A DNA stretch of 64,000 nt from Serinus canaria (taxonomy: Eukaryota > Chordata > Aves > Passeriformes > Fringillidae): positions 8,255,501 to 8,319,500 of the forward strand of contig NC_066333.1 of the NCBI RefSeq assembly GCF_022539315.1, given 5' to 3'. Shown in pieces: positions 32,701 to 43,910 of the stretch (positions are counted from its first letter, which is position 1; each line of letters begins with the position of its first letter). A program made the position numbers and the translations under genes. The notes under the pieces are model-generated. The model worked only from the letters and a program-made list of their open reading frames with translations. It did not search any database and was not told the DNA's origin.

Positions 32701-35700
32701 CTGGATCTGCTCATGCCTTTCTTGTGATTACACCCAAAGGGCCAGCTGAGAAACCCAGGAGCTGTTCCTGCACAGAGGATTCACCAGCAAGACTGGAGAG
32801 CAGGAGATTAAGGCACAGGTAAAAGACAAGTCACAACTGGTAAGCATGGGACATGTAGAAATGTAGTTATGCCTTGCCCTAGTATCTCAGAGAAGTACAA
32901 AATTTATTCATGATAAATTTTGTGGCTGCTTCTCCCATGCACATTGAAGAGCTAAAGACCAGATTTTGAGATTCGTGCAAGGCAGAACCCGTCAGTCCCA
33001 GATTTGCAGGCACATTTTTGGAGGCAGAGCTTTGCCACTCAAAATCCACCTCACCATACTCACCAGGTCTTCCCCATGTTGGGATCTGAAACCCTGTTTT
33101 ATTTTTTCAGTCCTCTGCTCTACTTATCAGGATCAACATGAGCCTACCTCACTACCTGAGGAGGAAATGCTTTCCTTGGCAGGAAGGAGGAAGGCCACCA
33201 TCCAGGCTGAGCAGTGTGAAATGCTCCAAAGGTGGATCCCTCCTTTACAAAGATCATGGAGAGAGGACTTTTGATGGAAGGCTTCCTCACCTGCATGGAG
33301 AAAGGAGGCACAGGACGAGCACAGCCCAGCTCCCTTACCTTACTGACGTGTTCAGCCATGGTGTGGTAATTCAGCCCAGCTTTGGACTTGAACTGCTTTT
33401 TGCAGTGCTGACACTTCAAGGCATCCTGCAGCTGAAGGAATTAAAGGCAAGTCACCAGACAGGCCACATCCTTCCAAGGGCTGCTGTTGCTGCTGCTCAA
33501 TAACCCCGTGGGTGGCTGTTGCTGCAGCAGTACCCAGTGGTGGGACCCAGCAGGCAACACAGCACCCCTGTTTCCCATCCCAGGCCCTGCCTGCAGCTCA
33601 GAGATTTCTCTCTGTTGTCCTGGATACTGTTATCAAACCCACATGCCCCAGTTTTTGGAAAACATTCCATTTTGGATTTAGATTTAAAGCCTCACTGGCA
33701 GAGAACATCTGGATCTGGTGTCTTACTCTTCCTGTTAAAGGGTTAGAGAGAGAAGAAGCTTTGATCTACCAATGCCAGTGGACTGTGCTCTGCAGTTCTG
33801 TTAAGTGAGAGAGATGCTGGCATACAGTGCAATTTCTGGGTGCCTGAGCTGTGTGAAATTAAGGACACAATCACAGGAGGATATTTTCTACCTCTCATTG
33901 CCCTGCTGTTTGACCCAACTCGGCCTCCTGAGTGTGTGGGGAGATGCATTAACTGCACACCCCGAGGTACAAGGGGCACTTGCACAGTGGCTGAATCAGA
34001 TCTTGACTTTTGCTGGGGCAGGGACCAGAATCTACTGATTCAGGAGGTTCATGCTCTGGGCACCAAGAGACAGAGTATCTCAACAGGGAGCCAGTGCCTG
34101 GCCAGCGGTGGTCATTCCTGCTTCTCCTGACAGATGATTGAAGGGAGAGTGGTGAAGGTGAAGCAAGACTGAACTAAAAGCTGAAGAGGCAATGAAGATG
34201 GATCTGCAAATCTCTCCTCATTATGGAACTCTGGGAAAATGAAGAATAGACTCACTGCAGTCAATTGGGAGTGACTCATAGTAGCTGCACTTCCATCAGT
34301 TAATCTTGTCCCAGACCCAAGCACTTCACCCTAACAAGGTGGATGCTAACAGCTCCTTCACTCATTAGATGCCACTAGCAGCAAATTTGGGATTTACTCC
34401 TCTGGTCAACACTTAAAAACATACCATGTCCACATTCCAACAAGCCCTCCCACCAGGGATACCAGGAGAATATAACTGCCCTTGCCTCCTTCAGGCCCAA
34501 GCACGTTGCAACCCTCTCCATCCCTTAATTCCTTTCCAAAACCAAAGGAAACAAGTCACAAAGCAGACTGCTTAGTGCAGACTGCTCTTTTTTTTAATAA
34601 GAGTTTTGAGAGCCTGCACATCCTTTTCCCATTGTCCAGCTAAGGAATATATCAGTCATTAAAAAGAGGGGTGGCTCTGATAGGGATCCCACATGGCTGT
34701 AGCAGCAGGGTCTCACTAAGGTTGTGCCACAGGTTCGTCTCAGAGATGGAATGCTGAGAGCTGGACCTCTGGTCCACACACCTGGAGCTTAGGGACTGTC
34801 CTGCCTGGGTTTCCATGAAGCATCCCAGCTCCCAGAGCAGCACAGCCAGCTCTGGCAAGGACTCTCCCTCTCGGGAAGTGTGACAGAACACCCACTCCAT
34901 GGGCTGGAGCCCGAAATCTTCAGCTGAATATAGGGCTGGCATATTTCCAGCAGAGAAGACACTGCTGACTGCTCCAGCAGAGCCCTGCTCAGCAGGTCAT
35001 CTGGCTGTGCAGCCTGCACAGAGCCAGCCTGGCCTGGGAGATGCTCCAAAGCAGAAGAAATATGACCAGTGATGGCCAGGATCCCCACTCCACTGAGGCC
35101 AGGAGGATATCGGAGGCGGCAGGATTCTGCCCACTGTTGCTGTAGGATGGGGTTTGGGAGGGAGAGCAGCCTCCCACTGCTGTATAAACAGCAATGGCAG
35201 GGGAAGCATTTACAGCAAATGAATGTGGAATCAAAGCCCAGCCACATATTTTCAAAGCAGGAGGCATCGATCCCACGTTGGCTTTCTGTGGCGACGACTC
35301 CACCAGGTGACGGATGAAGATGTAATCCTGTGCTCTGATGGATGGTGGTGTGACACAGAGACAATTTTTCACTGCACCATTACTGAACTCCTGCATCCTG
35401 ACAGCCTGCCTGAGCACATCCAGGCTCAGAGTCTCCCTGAGACATGCTCTCATGCAACCAGTTGATCTGGTCTGATACAAGGCAAAGCACACAGTGAAAC
35501 CCCACAGCCAGGGCTCCAGAGGAGGCCGGATTAGAGACAACCCCAACAATCTCTCCAGCCTTAAAACTATTTGTTTAGCTACTAGAAATACCTGACTCTG
35601 TTGAGACACTGGGGCAAAGGGATTCAGAATTGCTGAGAATTAGTGTCCAAATCCCTCTGAGTCAATGCAAGCCAGCCAGCAAGCTGAAGATGACCAACAA

Positions 35701-38700
35701 GTGTTCTATTAAACACAGTTGAGAAAGGTTTTAGGAGCATCACTGCACATTTGTGAGAGGCAAAGATACACATCCATTACCCCCCAAATCCATGTGTTTG
35801 ACTGAATAAAGCAAGGCCTTACTTTCTGGCAGACATCCATGTGTTTCTTGAGCCCCACAATAGTTTTCCTGGTTATAACACTGCAGGTTGGACAGGAAAC
35901 TTCCCCCTTCTCACTGATCTCCCGCTGCCACTGGTCCTCGGGGTTTGCTGGTGAGGGAGAGAAGAGAGGTGTTACATCCAACATGCCTTGGCTGCTTGAT
36001 TTGAGACGTTGAAAAGCAGTGAAGTGGGAAAGTTTCTGATATTAAAAAAGAGATAGGCTCTCCCAGGCAAAGCCCAAACGGGTCCCACTCTCCTGCAGCT
36101 GCCCAAGTAAACTGGGTCACTGGGTCAATTTTATGTGGAGTTACCAGACCTGGTGACCTGGGGAAAGACTCAGGTCTTTCCAACCACTCTGGTATCCTGC
36201 ACACTGGGAGTTATAAAAAGGTGATGATGCCCCCAGCCACCTGATCCTGCCCTGCTTGGAATAACTTCCCCCTGCCAAATGAAACAATTAGCGGGAGTGA
36301 AACAAAGGTGAGTGGCTCAGCTCCATCCGGGCATGTGCCTGGAAAGCTCCTCTGGCAATCCTCTTCCCGACAGACACGGAGGAAGCTGGGGGACTGCTGG
36401 CTTCCAGGCATCTGTTTATTTGAATGGCTGTGACTGGCCTTTAAAAAACACAAAATAAGAGATATGTGGGGCCAAAAGCAGCTCCCTGGCCCAGAGTTCA
36501 CGCCGTGTTCTCAGCAGAGCAGCGCTGGCCTTCCAGCAAGGGAAGCCTGGGCTGAATAAAATCTGCCAAGTGTGTTTATTTGGATGCTCTTGCATGGCTG
36601 TGAGATCAGAGAGTCGTTTATTTGAATTTGAAAGCAGTGCAAGGCACTGCAGCTGTGTTTATCTTGCACATCCTGTGTTCCTCCTGCTGTCAGAGCTCTC
36701 AGGGAAAGCAAGCAACCTGTGCTGCGTGTAGGCTGCACCTCGAGGCTCAGGGAAAGCATAATTATGCCCAGAGTTATGCACTGGTGTTATTCATGGGAAT
36801 GATATTAGAAAAATGCCATCATCACATGGGTCACATGCTGACTCACAGTGAAGCCAGGTGGAACTTGGCTCTCAACTCCCAGCACTTTCATCACCTGACC
36901 TGGCAGTGAACTGAAGGCAAGGTGCCCCTCAGTACGTCATTTGTGGCAGCACCAACATTTTAGCAGCAGTGGCTGTTTCCACATCTGTGTTTTATCTCAA
37001 AAGGGTGGGAGCTGTGTGCTTCTACCTCTGACTTTCTGCTGCTTCTCCTGACAAACCTCCCAGCAAACAACCCACTGGGCCAAGAGGGTGGGGGGACCAC
37101 GAGCTGAAGGTGAAGGTGGGGATGGAGGCATGAAGACAGGGGCCATGCAGGCTTGGGGTGGTGCACAGAAAAGGAGCTACACTGCACACAGAGCTGCTGC
37201 CTGTGCTTTGTCCCCACCAGCCTCACCTGCTGGTGGATGCACAGGTGTTTCCTTCTTCACACCAACTCCTGGAGGTTTCTTTTTCAGCTCTTCCATGTTG
37301 GCATTTCCCTCCAGCTTCTTGGCTCGATGAGCTTTTGCTTTGTCCTCTGCTTTGACAAGACCTGTAAAGAAAGAGGATTTTTATTCACTACTTGCTTTAA
37401 TGCCTTCAGAGCAATTCACATTTAACAGGTAAAAAAATCTTTCCCTCTAAGCCAGGGACACTGAGCTGGCTGCATGTCTGCCAAGGCTGTACATGTAGGC
37501 TCAGGTCCATAATTATGACAAGCAATATTTTAACAGCTTGTGGTGTTTTACAAACAGCATCATTTTCCCCAACACAAGTTTATGAACTATGGAAACTCCA
37601 TGGCAAAGTGAGGTAGGATGCCTCCAGCCAGGCAGACAGGCTGGGAAGAAGGGAATAAGGTGTTTTGCAAGAAACTGAAGGAGGGAATTGGAACAGCAAG
37701 TTCAGTGTGTGAAAGGGATGTTCCTGCTGACGTTCCTGCACTGGAAAGGCTGTTTAACTCCCCTAGATCCCCAAATCCATGTGCAGCTCAGCCCTGTGCT
37801 TGCGCTTCCACAGAAGGTGCTGGAGGCAATGAGGTGACTGCCAGGTCAGATCCACGTCCCCCTAAACCTGGGGGTTTGACTCTTGCAAACCCAGGGTCTA
37901 AATGGACTCAGCACCCCATGATGTGCTGGGGCAGTGACTGCTACATGGAACTTGGGGAGCTTAGGCAAACCCCTGCCCCATCTTCACCTTCCATCTGAGG
38001 CACTGGGTCATGGGGACACCTTGTTCTCCAGGAACCCACAGCAGATGGTTCAGTCTCCAGCAGCGCCTCTGTGGGGAGGATAAGGGAAACAAGCCCAGAC
38101 TTCCCAGGAGCCAGAGGAAAGGAAATCACAGAGACTACATCCAGCCTGCTTGTCAGTGTTCAATTCTTTCAAAGCCATTAGTGCCTCTCCCCCGAGTGCC
38201 TCATACTGGAAGGTGCTGCCTCCTGCAGTGCCTGGAAATCTGCTTCCTATTTCTCTGGCTGAACATATCTCATAGTCAGCCTGAATCCAGTTGCTCTCAT
38301 TCCAGGGATGCTCCAGGATTCCCCCTCCTTCCCAGCCCATTTGAGTGTATTTATGGAGCATGACCAAAGTCCCACTTGCTCTTGCTTTGTCAGGCTGCAG
38401 CAGCCAATTCCTGGGCCTCCTCTCAGCAAACATCCCAGCAACATGTCTCCTCTCCCTTGGATTCATTCTCCTGAATGTGGGCGACCAGCCCAGGAGATGG
38501 AGGCTGAGGGATGGGTGCGTCACGAGCCTTTCTACGCAGCAGAGCTCTTCCCGACGCCGCTGGAAACGCTGCGACACGCAGCATGGTGGGGTGCTGATGA
38601 GGTGATGTTTCTCATATCTCACTGGTGTCAGCAGCTCGTGACTCTTGTGTTACAGATGAACATACCCCGATCCTTTCCTCTGTCCCCTCATTTCCCAGCG

Positions 38701-41700
38701 CCAGGCTCCGGAGCAGAGCAGACAGGGTTGTTATCAGTCCCAGCTCTGCTGCTGCTTTTCACTCCCTTTATGGCTCGCTCGTGGTAAAAGGTGCCAGATC
38801 CTCCAGTGTGAGATCCTCGGGGTTGTCTGGCTCCACCACAGGGAGGGATCTTGGGGAAGGGACTTCCCTGCAAAGCCCTGGGGAGAAGGTACAACCTACA
38901 GCTGCCCAGAGCTGTTCTGCATTACCTTTCAGTCCAAATGTCCCCGAGATGGATGGCTGCTCCCCCGTAAACTTCTTAGGAGTTTTCTGTTTCCTTCCTG
39001 ACTCAAAAGAGAGAAACAGAGAGAGAGATTTGGTCAAATAACTGTACTGCCAGGGGGATTCATCAGTCCCGGGGCATGGGGTGGGCACACACTCCATGTT
39101 AGGAGTGGGTCAAAGGCTGTCAAATGAAGCACCCACCCACTAAACACCAACAGACTGCTGCTTCCCACTCCACAAAATCAGCATAAATCTGTTATTCAGG
39201 ATTAATATAATGAGTGAAAGTGGTGGCTCTATCTAGTGCAAAAGCTAAGCAGTTCCCACATGTGGCTGTGGTGATTTGCTTTGGTGCTGCAAGCAGTGGA
39301 ACACCAAACCATGATGGGGACAACCACTGCCCTACACTAGCTCAGCAGTGGCCATGGACAGAGAGAGACTCCTCACTCTGTCCCAGTCCTTCAGGAAGAT
39401 GGGTATGCCAGAACCATTCTGGTTTAACCTCACACACTCAGAGAGAACAGACGGGCTGACATGGCAGCTTGCTGTGCTGCTAGGAATTCAACCCATTTCC
39501 AATGCTATCATAGGATTGTTAAAGTTGGAAAGATCTCTAAGATCATTGAATCCAACCATCACACAGGTCCTTTAGAAATATTTCCACCACAGCTGCAACA
39601 AGGTTTTAAATTCCAGTGAAGCTGCAAGAAACTGGAGAGCAGGGCAAGTCATCAAGGTCTGTAAACAAGGCTTGGCCATCCTTTGCATTCAGAGACACTC
39701 TCAGCAGTATTGGCTGCAGCAGATCCCCTTCCCAAGGGACACCTCCTGAACCAGCGTAGCCCTGGGCTCTAATCTTACTGTGCTTCATCCTCTCAGGGTC
39801 TTCCTCCTGCAGCGAGGCCTGGCTGCCCCGCTGCTGCCCGATGTCCTTGCCACTGGAGGATTTGGCTGTGGGGGTGGCAGCTGCCATGGCCTCAGCTGCT
39901 GCAATCTGGAACTCCTTGCTCTCCCGGCTCTCTGCCAGGCACTCGCCATTCTCCGCGTGCTCCTGGGCCACGGCTTTTTCCGTCTTTGCCTGTTTGGGAT
40001 GGATGGTGGGGCAAGCTGAACTCTCAGCAGGTCTAGGGCAAAGCACAGAGGGCTTGTTTAAAGAGGGCTTGTTAGACAAGTGTCCTGACACCTCTCCCCC
40101 CTCGCCAGCCCAGGTTGTAGGAATGGAGGCAGGCATGTTCCCCTTCTCCCAACCATCCCCGTGCCACTGCCATGCAGCCCAGCCACAGCCTGGTACCTTT
40201 TCTTTCCACTGCTCTTCCCAATGGCCTTGGGCACTTTGTTTTCTGCTTTGCTGGTTGGCACTGGCCGATCCAAGTGATTCCAGAGCCGATGCTTTTCCAG
40301 CTGGGTTTTGGAGGTGAAGGCAGCTTCGCAGTATGAGCATGAGTATGTCAGCTTCTCTGAGATTGCACCCTGAGTGGAGCAGGGAGAGGCAGGTGAGCAC
40401 AGATGTTAGATCACAAAAGAGAGGCATTTTCTGACACAGGTATGAACATAAATCATGTGTAGTACCCTTCTGCACTTCCAAACGATTACCCAAAGTCCAC
40501 GATCCCTCTGGGCCAGGCCTCACACTGAGCTGCAAGGATCTCAGACCCTCTCACACACACACCTCACAAACTGCTCCTGGCCCACCTCTGCCCTCCCCAT
40601 TTCCTCATTTTAACCTCATGTTTTTCTTGGTGTTTAAGGCCTGAGAGCAGCTTTACCCTGCAGATGGTAATGCAAGAGCCAGCCATTGGAAAGGACAGAC
40701 AGTTCTCCAGTCTCCTTACCCCTTGGCAGCGCTGATAGTGGTACTTCAAGCCATAAATGCTGGGGAACTCCAGCCAGCAGCCTGAATTGGGACATTTCAC
40801 CCGAGAGTGGGCTTTGAATTCGTCCTTCCACTGGTTCATCAGGGGGAGCTGGGAAGAGGAGAAACAAGAGATAGCTGAGTGAAGAGCACCCTGTGCCTGT
40901 GTGTGTGCTGATGCATCCCAAGGGAGCTTGGAGAACACATGGAACCTCTGATCACTCCCATCCATCCTTTCCATTTTCCACCACCAGTCATGAAGGGGAC
41001 CCCAGGGGTGTGTTTCAGTTGTTTCAGTGTATCAGTGCTCACACCAGTGAGAGCTGCTGGGACAGATGCTGCAGACTCCATAGGCTAATGATTTCTGCTG
41101 AGGCTTTACCTCGCTGTGCTTCCCAGAGCACACACACACTCCCTACCAGGGTGGGGAATAAATCAGGCCCGAAGTCACCTGGCTGATTTAATCACCCCAC
41201 ATTTCATCTAGTCCATAAATCACCCCATGCCCCTGCTCTCACGACAAACTGCTCCATGTGTTGTCCATGCTACCAGGCAGGAATTAAACTGCACAATTCT
41301 GCAGGGAATAAATCACCTCCTTGCCACTGCTGCCGGCTCATTAGCCAAGCCTGACACGACTGTGACAGGATCCAGTCATCTGGACATGGCCCTGGGAAAG
41401 CAAGGCTGGAAAGGGGTACAGTTCCTTAACCAGGGTTTTGGAAAATAATGGATGCCTGCATGTAAGGGTTGAGGGACCGAGATCTTGCTCAGCCCAAGAC
41501 AAGGCTGCTCTGGAGATTAAATTACAGGGAAGGAAGGCTGAAGGTTTAACAGTGCAATAGGGCTGGCTAGAGTGTACAGTGCAGGGCACATCAGACAGAG
41601 TGAAGCAGGGAGGGCTCAGGGACTGGAGTGTTTGGGGTCTTACAGGGATGTCTTTCAGCGCCTGGTTCTCAGCCTTGGGTCTTCCTTTCTTCCTGCCTTC

Positions 41701-42841
41701 AGTTTTGTCACTGGTTGCATTTCCTGCAAACAGACACAGCACAATCACCAGCCGTGCCAGAGGAGCCGCTGTCCCAGTAGTTCTGCTGCCCAGCCCCAGC
41801 TTCCTGCTTCCTGCCTTGTGCCCTCAGCTCTAGGCTGGCCATTCTCTGTCCTAGCAAGGATGGAGATGCCCCTCTGGAAGGCAATGGCAGCTCCCCTGCA
41901 AATGAGGTGCTGATAAGACGTGACACAGGGAAAAACGGTCTCCTGAACACAGGCGTGTTCATATTGCGGACAGCTGGAGTTCATTCCCTTTAGCAATAAG
42001 TTATCCTCCTCTGTTTGCAATTATGGCTTTAATCCCTTCAAGGTAACAGTGGCATCTGGGAAACATTTAGGGCACATGCATTTCCCCACAAAGCCACTGA
42101 TTTTGGAAGCTCCATCTGAGCGACATCTCTGGGGTCCAACCCTCTTCAGGGGTGCAGGACCCCCTCGGCATCCAGAGTTGCCCTTATCAAGGTAAAGGCA
42201 GTGGGATCCTCTCTCTTAGAGGGGATCTGCCCAGCATAAACAGACAGGAGGAAAAATCTCCTTGGGCTTGGAGATTCCTGGATAGAGAAATCAGCCATCC
42301 ATCAGCGTGACAGCCCTTAGTGTGAGGGTCCCCTGGGGCTTGTACGCTAGCAAGCCTCCATCCCGGGGCCGCGACACAGGAGGCAGCAGATGGCCTGAAC
42401 TCATTTAAGCCTTTCCATCCTTTGATGTAACACTTAGCTACCAACACGATGAATGGGCGGCGAGACACCCATCTCGTTAAGCCAGACACACGCCTCCCTG
42501 AAGGGAGAGACTATCTCCATCCCTCCCCTCCCGCTCCCAGCAACCAGCTCTCAGAGCTGGGGCTTTTTGGCCAGCACAGCCCTCGCTGGTGAGCTGAAGT
42601 GAGGAGCAGACACATCGAGACCCAGGCCACCTGTTTTGGCAGCCACACCCCAACTCCTGCCTCTGGGTTTATCCTCTCTGCCCCATCCACCTCCACTGAA
42701 AGGACAAATCAGCTCCTTACCCAGCTTGGGCAGCTCTGCCGGTGGGTTTATTCTGGTCTCCGTCCTGCTTTCTTTGCTGGCAGTGGGTTTGTTAGAGCCT
42801 GCAGTTTTCCTTCCACCTTTACAGGTATAGGAATCCGCCAT
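20477..42841 (-). CDS. ZNF512B: ZNF512B, zinc finger protein 512B (complete, 16 coding exons)
   Basis: Sixteen phase-matched exons give 2,196 nt, 731 residues. Family knowledge: a nuclear chromatin-associated protein that binds RBBP4 of NuRD. Eight zinc fingers form four pairs, each a C2HC finger followed by a C2H2 finger: C86-C108 with C121-H142, C340-C361 with C368-H389, C422-C444 with C458-H479, C577-C599 with C611-H632. The RBBP4/NuRD motif RRKQKTPKK is at 253-261. Basic AT-hook-like segments (KKGRPK and [10 protein letters not shown]) flank the finger region. Human ZNF512B is 892 residues; most of the difference is a lysine-proline repeat missing here after residue 151. Segments: 42721-42841, 41644-41723, 40720-40848, 40197-40369, 39779-40032, 38926-38997, 37227-37361, 35823-35947, 33339-33425, 32442-32540, 31567-31737, 30696-30887, 24350-24451, 23292-23354, 21204-21302, 20477-20770. 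The start is the ATG two bases into exon 2. Confidence 0.97.
21005..21137. repeat. (GGAT)n tetranucleotide microsatellite, about 33 units
   Basis: An uninterrupted GATG/GGAT run of about 133 bp in the last ZNF512B intron. The long Met-Asp-Gly-Trp or Ile-His-Pro-Ser open frames here are produced only by the repeat. Confidence 0.97.
21204..21302 (-). CDS. ZNF512B: ZNF512B coding exon 15 (zinc finger 8)
   Basis: 33 codons encode [20 protein letters not shown] and HIIKAHSE: a C2H2 finger with C611, C614, H627 and H632. Donor GAG|GTAAGG. Confidence 0.97.
21303..23291. other. ZNF512B intron 14 (coding-exon numbering)
   Basis: Nearly 2 kb without a recognised exon, repeat or RNA gene on either strand. 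Confidence 0.6.
23292..23354 (-). CDS. ZNF512B: ZNF512B coding exon 14 (zinc finger 7)
   Basis: 21 codons encode [19 protein letters not shown], completing a C2HC finger. Acceptor CCTGCAG, donor AACAAG|GTAGGT. Confidence 0.96.
24350..24451 (-). CDS. ZNF512B: ZNF512B coding exon 13
   Basis: 34 codons encode [20 protein letters not shown] and [14 protein letters not shown], supplying C577 of finger 7. It is separated from exon 12 by a 6.2-kb intron. Confidence 0.97.
24452..30695. other. ZNF512B intron 12 (6.2 kb, largest internal intron)
   Basis: No coding exon recognised. Contains AT-rich, TAAT-containing patches at 24,918-24,950, 25,955-26,000 and 26,210-26,440, and a 38-bp tandem duplication at 30,583-30,658. 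Confidence 0.65.
30583..30658. repeat. 38-bp tandem duplication
   Basis: Copies 30,583-30,620 and 30,621-30,658 differ at only three positions. Each starts AGCTGG and contains GGCTGGAATCCTGGAATCT. They lie 38 nt past the exon 12 donor side of the intron. Confidence 0.9.
30696..30887 (-). CDS. ZNF512B: ZNF512B coding exon 12
   Basis: 64 codons encode the conserved linker [20 protein letters not shown] and [20 protein letters not shown]. Donor CGG|GTGAGC. Confidence 0.97.
31567..31737 (-). CDS. ZNF512B: ZNF512B coding exon 11 (zinc fingers 5 and 6)
   Basis: 57 codons encode [15 protein letters not shown], completing C2HC finger 5, then [19 protein letters not shown] and VRSEH, a C2H2 finger. 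Confidence 0.97.
32442..32540 (-). CDS. ZNF512B: ZNF512B coding exon 10
   Basis: 33 codons encode the [16 protein letters not shown] helix and the first Cys (C422) of finger 5. Donor GAG|GTACGA. Confidence 0.96.
33339..33425 (-). CDS. ZNF512B: ZNF512B coding exon 9 (zinc finger 4)
   Basis: 29 codons encode [19 protein letters not shown] and TMAEH: a C2H2 finger with C368, C371, H384 and H389. Nearly identical to the mammalian finger. Confidence 0.97.
33426..35822. other. ZNF512B intron 8 (2.4 kb)
   Basis: No exon, RNA gene or recognisable repeat seen. Mixed composition with an AT-rich patch near 34,585-34,610. Confidence 0.55.
35823..35947 (-). CDS. ZNF512B: ZNF512B coding exon 8 (zinc finger 3)
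   Basis: Encodes [18 protein letters not shown] and [12 protein letters not shown]: a C2HC finger with C340, C343, H357 and C361. Donor CAGAAA|GTAAGG. Confidence 0.97.
35948..38925. other. ZNF512B introns 6 and 7 around exon 37,227-37,361
   Basis: Unique-looking intronic sequence apart from the exon. The exon 6 frame stays open for about 50 codons into intron 6 (to about 38,768), ending after an acidic [16 protein letters not shown] stretch. This is probably chance. Confidence 0.55.
37227..37361 (-). CDS. ZNF512B: ZNF512B coding exon 7 (Lys-rich linker)
   Basis: 135 nt encode [18 protein letters not shown] and a lysine/proline-rich tail ending HPPA. The start matches mammalian [11 protein letters not shown]. 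Phases join exons 6 and 8 exactly. Confidence 0.94.
38926..38997 (-). CDS. ZNF512B: ZNF512B coding exon 6 (NuRD/RBBP4 motif)
   Basis: 72 nt encode [18 protein letters not shown] and GTFGLKG, the first Arg being completed across the junction. The RRKQ-x-x-P motif is the RBBP4-binding site known for this family and for FOG1-type proteins. Confidence 0.96.
39507..39580 (-). mobile_element. CR1 LINE fragment
   Basis: Short complemented CR1 3' end: taggattgttaaagttgg, then aaagatctctaagatcattg and aatccaacc. It lies in ZNF512B intron 5. Confidence 0.72.
39779..40032 (-). CDS. ZNF512B: ZNF512B coding exon 5 (low-complexity linker)
   Basis: 254 nt encode a Glu/Ala/Ser-rich linker beginning [16 protein letters not shown] and ending EEDPERMKH. 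The last segment matches mammalian EEDPERTKH. Acceptor CCCTAG, donor CACA|GTAAGA. Confidence 0.93.
40197..40369 (-). CDS. ZNF512B: ZNF512B coding exon 4 (zinc finger 2)
   Basis: Encodes a C2H2 finger (C121, C124, H137, H142), then DRPVPTSK directly followed by [17 protein letters not shown]. In human the long lysine-proline repeat lies between these two segments, and none is present here. Donor AAAAG|GTACC. Confidence 0.96.
40720..40848 (-). CDS. ZNF512B: ZNF512B coding exon 3 (zinc finger 1)
   Basis: 43 codons encode [19 protein letters not shown] and then [14 protein letters not shown]: a C2HC finger with C86, C91, H104 and C108. Phase 0 at both ends. Confidence 0.97.
41644..41723 (-). CDS. 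ZNF512B: ZNF512B coding exon 2
   Basis: 80 nt encode [20 protein letters not shown], a highly conserved basic stretch with an AT-hook-like GRPK core. Donor CCT|GTAAGA. Confidence 0.95.
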
Positions 42842-42843
42842 CT
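42721..42843 (-). CDS. ZNF512B: ZNF512B first coding exon
   Basis: The acceptor TTTTTTCAG is followed by AG and then the ATG at 42841. It encodes 40 residues beginning [12 protein letters not shown] and ending PKLG, with donor CTGG|GTAAGG. The N-terminus is diverged from mammals but fits in position and phase. Confidence 0.85.
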
Positions 42844-43190
42844 CTGAAAAAAGCAGGGGAGGCGTTAAAATTCACTCCTCGGAGCTGGGAACAACACATG
42901 GTGAAAGCAGGGAGAGCTGCTGGGGAGGGAGGCAAATGAGAAAACCATCACGCAGCCTCAAGATTCCCACAAAGAGAAGAAACGGGACGTGCTTCTGAGT
43001 ATTTGTTCTACAGTTAAGGCACGCCGCAGACATGGCTGGAAAGCTGCTTTCATTACAGCCTGGCTTCCCCTTCACATACAATGGCAAAGACTTTATTAAA
43101 AATTATGGGCTGACTTTGCCCAGAGAAGTAGTGAATAAATGGCTTTTCCTCTTCGTTTATTTCTCCGCTTTCATTTAAGACACCAAAAGC

Positions 43191-43208
43191 AAAAAAAAAA
43201 AAAAAAAA
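43191..43208 (+). repeat. A(18) homopolymer
   Basis: Eighteen consecutive A on the plus strand inside the AT-rich island upstream of the first coding exon of ZNF512B. Confidence 0.95.
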
Positions 43209-43868
43209 GTGAGTTTTAATGAACAGATGTAATGATAAATTTCCAATTTTCCTTATTAATGGGAAACTGTTATAAACTGAGAATTGTTAATGTTATCTGA
43301 ATTTTCTGTATTAATAATTCAATTTGGCTTCTCTAAAAATAATGAACGTTAGGAATTATCGCACAAGGCCCACTCTCACTCCTGATGGAAGTGGGCAGTA
43401 GGACACCCCTTCATTCAGCAGTGCCAAGAGGAAGCCCACGGCATGACTGGCTCTGCCTCCAGCTTCAAGTTCCTTCTTCCCCTCCTGACAGCACAAGCAA
43501 AGGCACATCTGAGGATGGGGGCTGCTCTGGGAGATGCCATATATGGATTTGGAAAAAAGAAGTCCTCCATGCCTCCACAGTGAGAACATCAGGCCCTTGG
43601 GAAGAGATTCCTTGGACCACCATCTGGGATGGGATGCTGATGTTCACCCATGCGTTTTTTAAAACATGGATTTGACTCATCACCTGGAATTCCTCCCACA
43701 TGTTTAGCATCATTCAACTTGAAGGAGCTGATTCCCAAGAGCATCCACACTCATCCTGTCTGTCCTCATGCCCAAAGGATGAAGCAGCATCTCCTGTGTG
43801 GCCAGATTGCCAGCCATGCCACCAACATGTGGGACACGAGGGTCTAGCAGTTCTTTCTGAGGTGTCCC

Positions 43869-43910
43869 CAGGGACTTTCCATGTAGGATCAGGGACTTTC
43901 CATGTGGGAT
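43869..43910. promoter_or_regulatory. Two tandem NF-kappa-B consensus sites
   Basis: A 21-bp unit occurs twice (43,869-43,889 and 43,890-43,910, one mismatch). Each copy carries GGGACTTTCC, the classical kappa-B decamer, at 43,871-43,880 and 43,892-43,901. An 8-bp inverted repeat CATGTGGG/CCCACATG overlaps at 43,901-43,922. Function is inferred only. Confidence 0.6.

Noticed and set aside
38768..38925. In-frame continuation of ZNF512B exon 6 into intron 6 with an acidic tail
   Set aside because: The donor at 38,926 is good and the next exon continues the conserved sequence. The open stretch is probably chance or rare intron retention.
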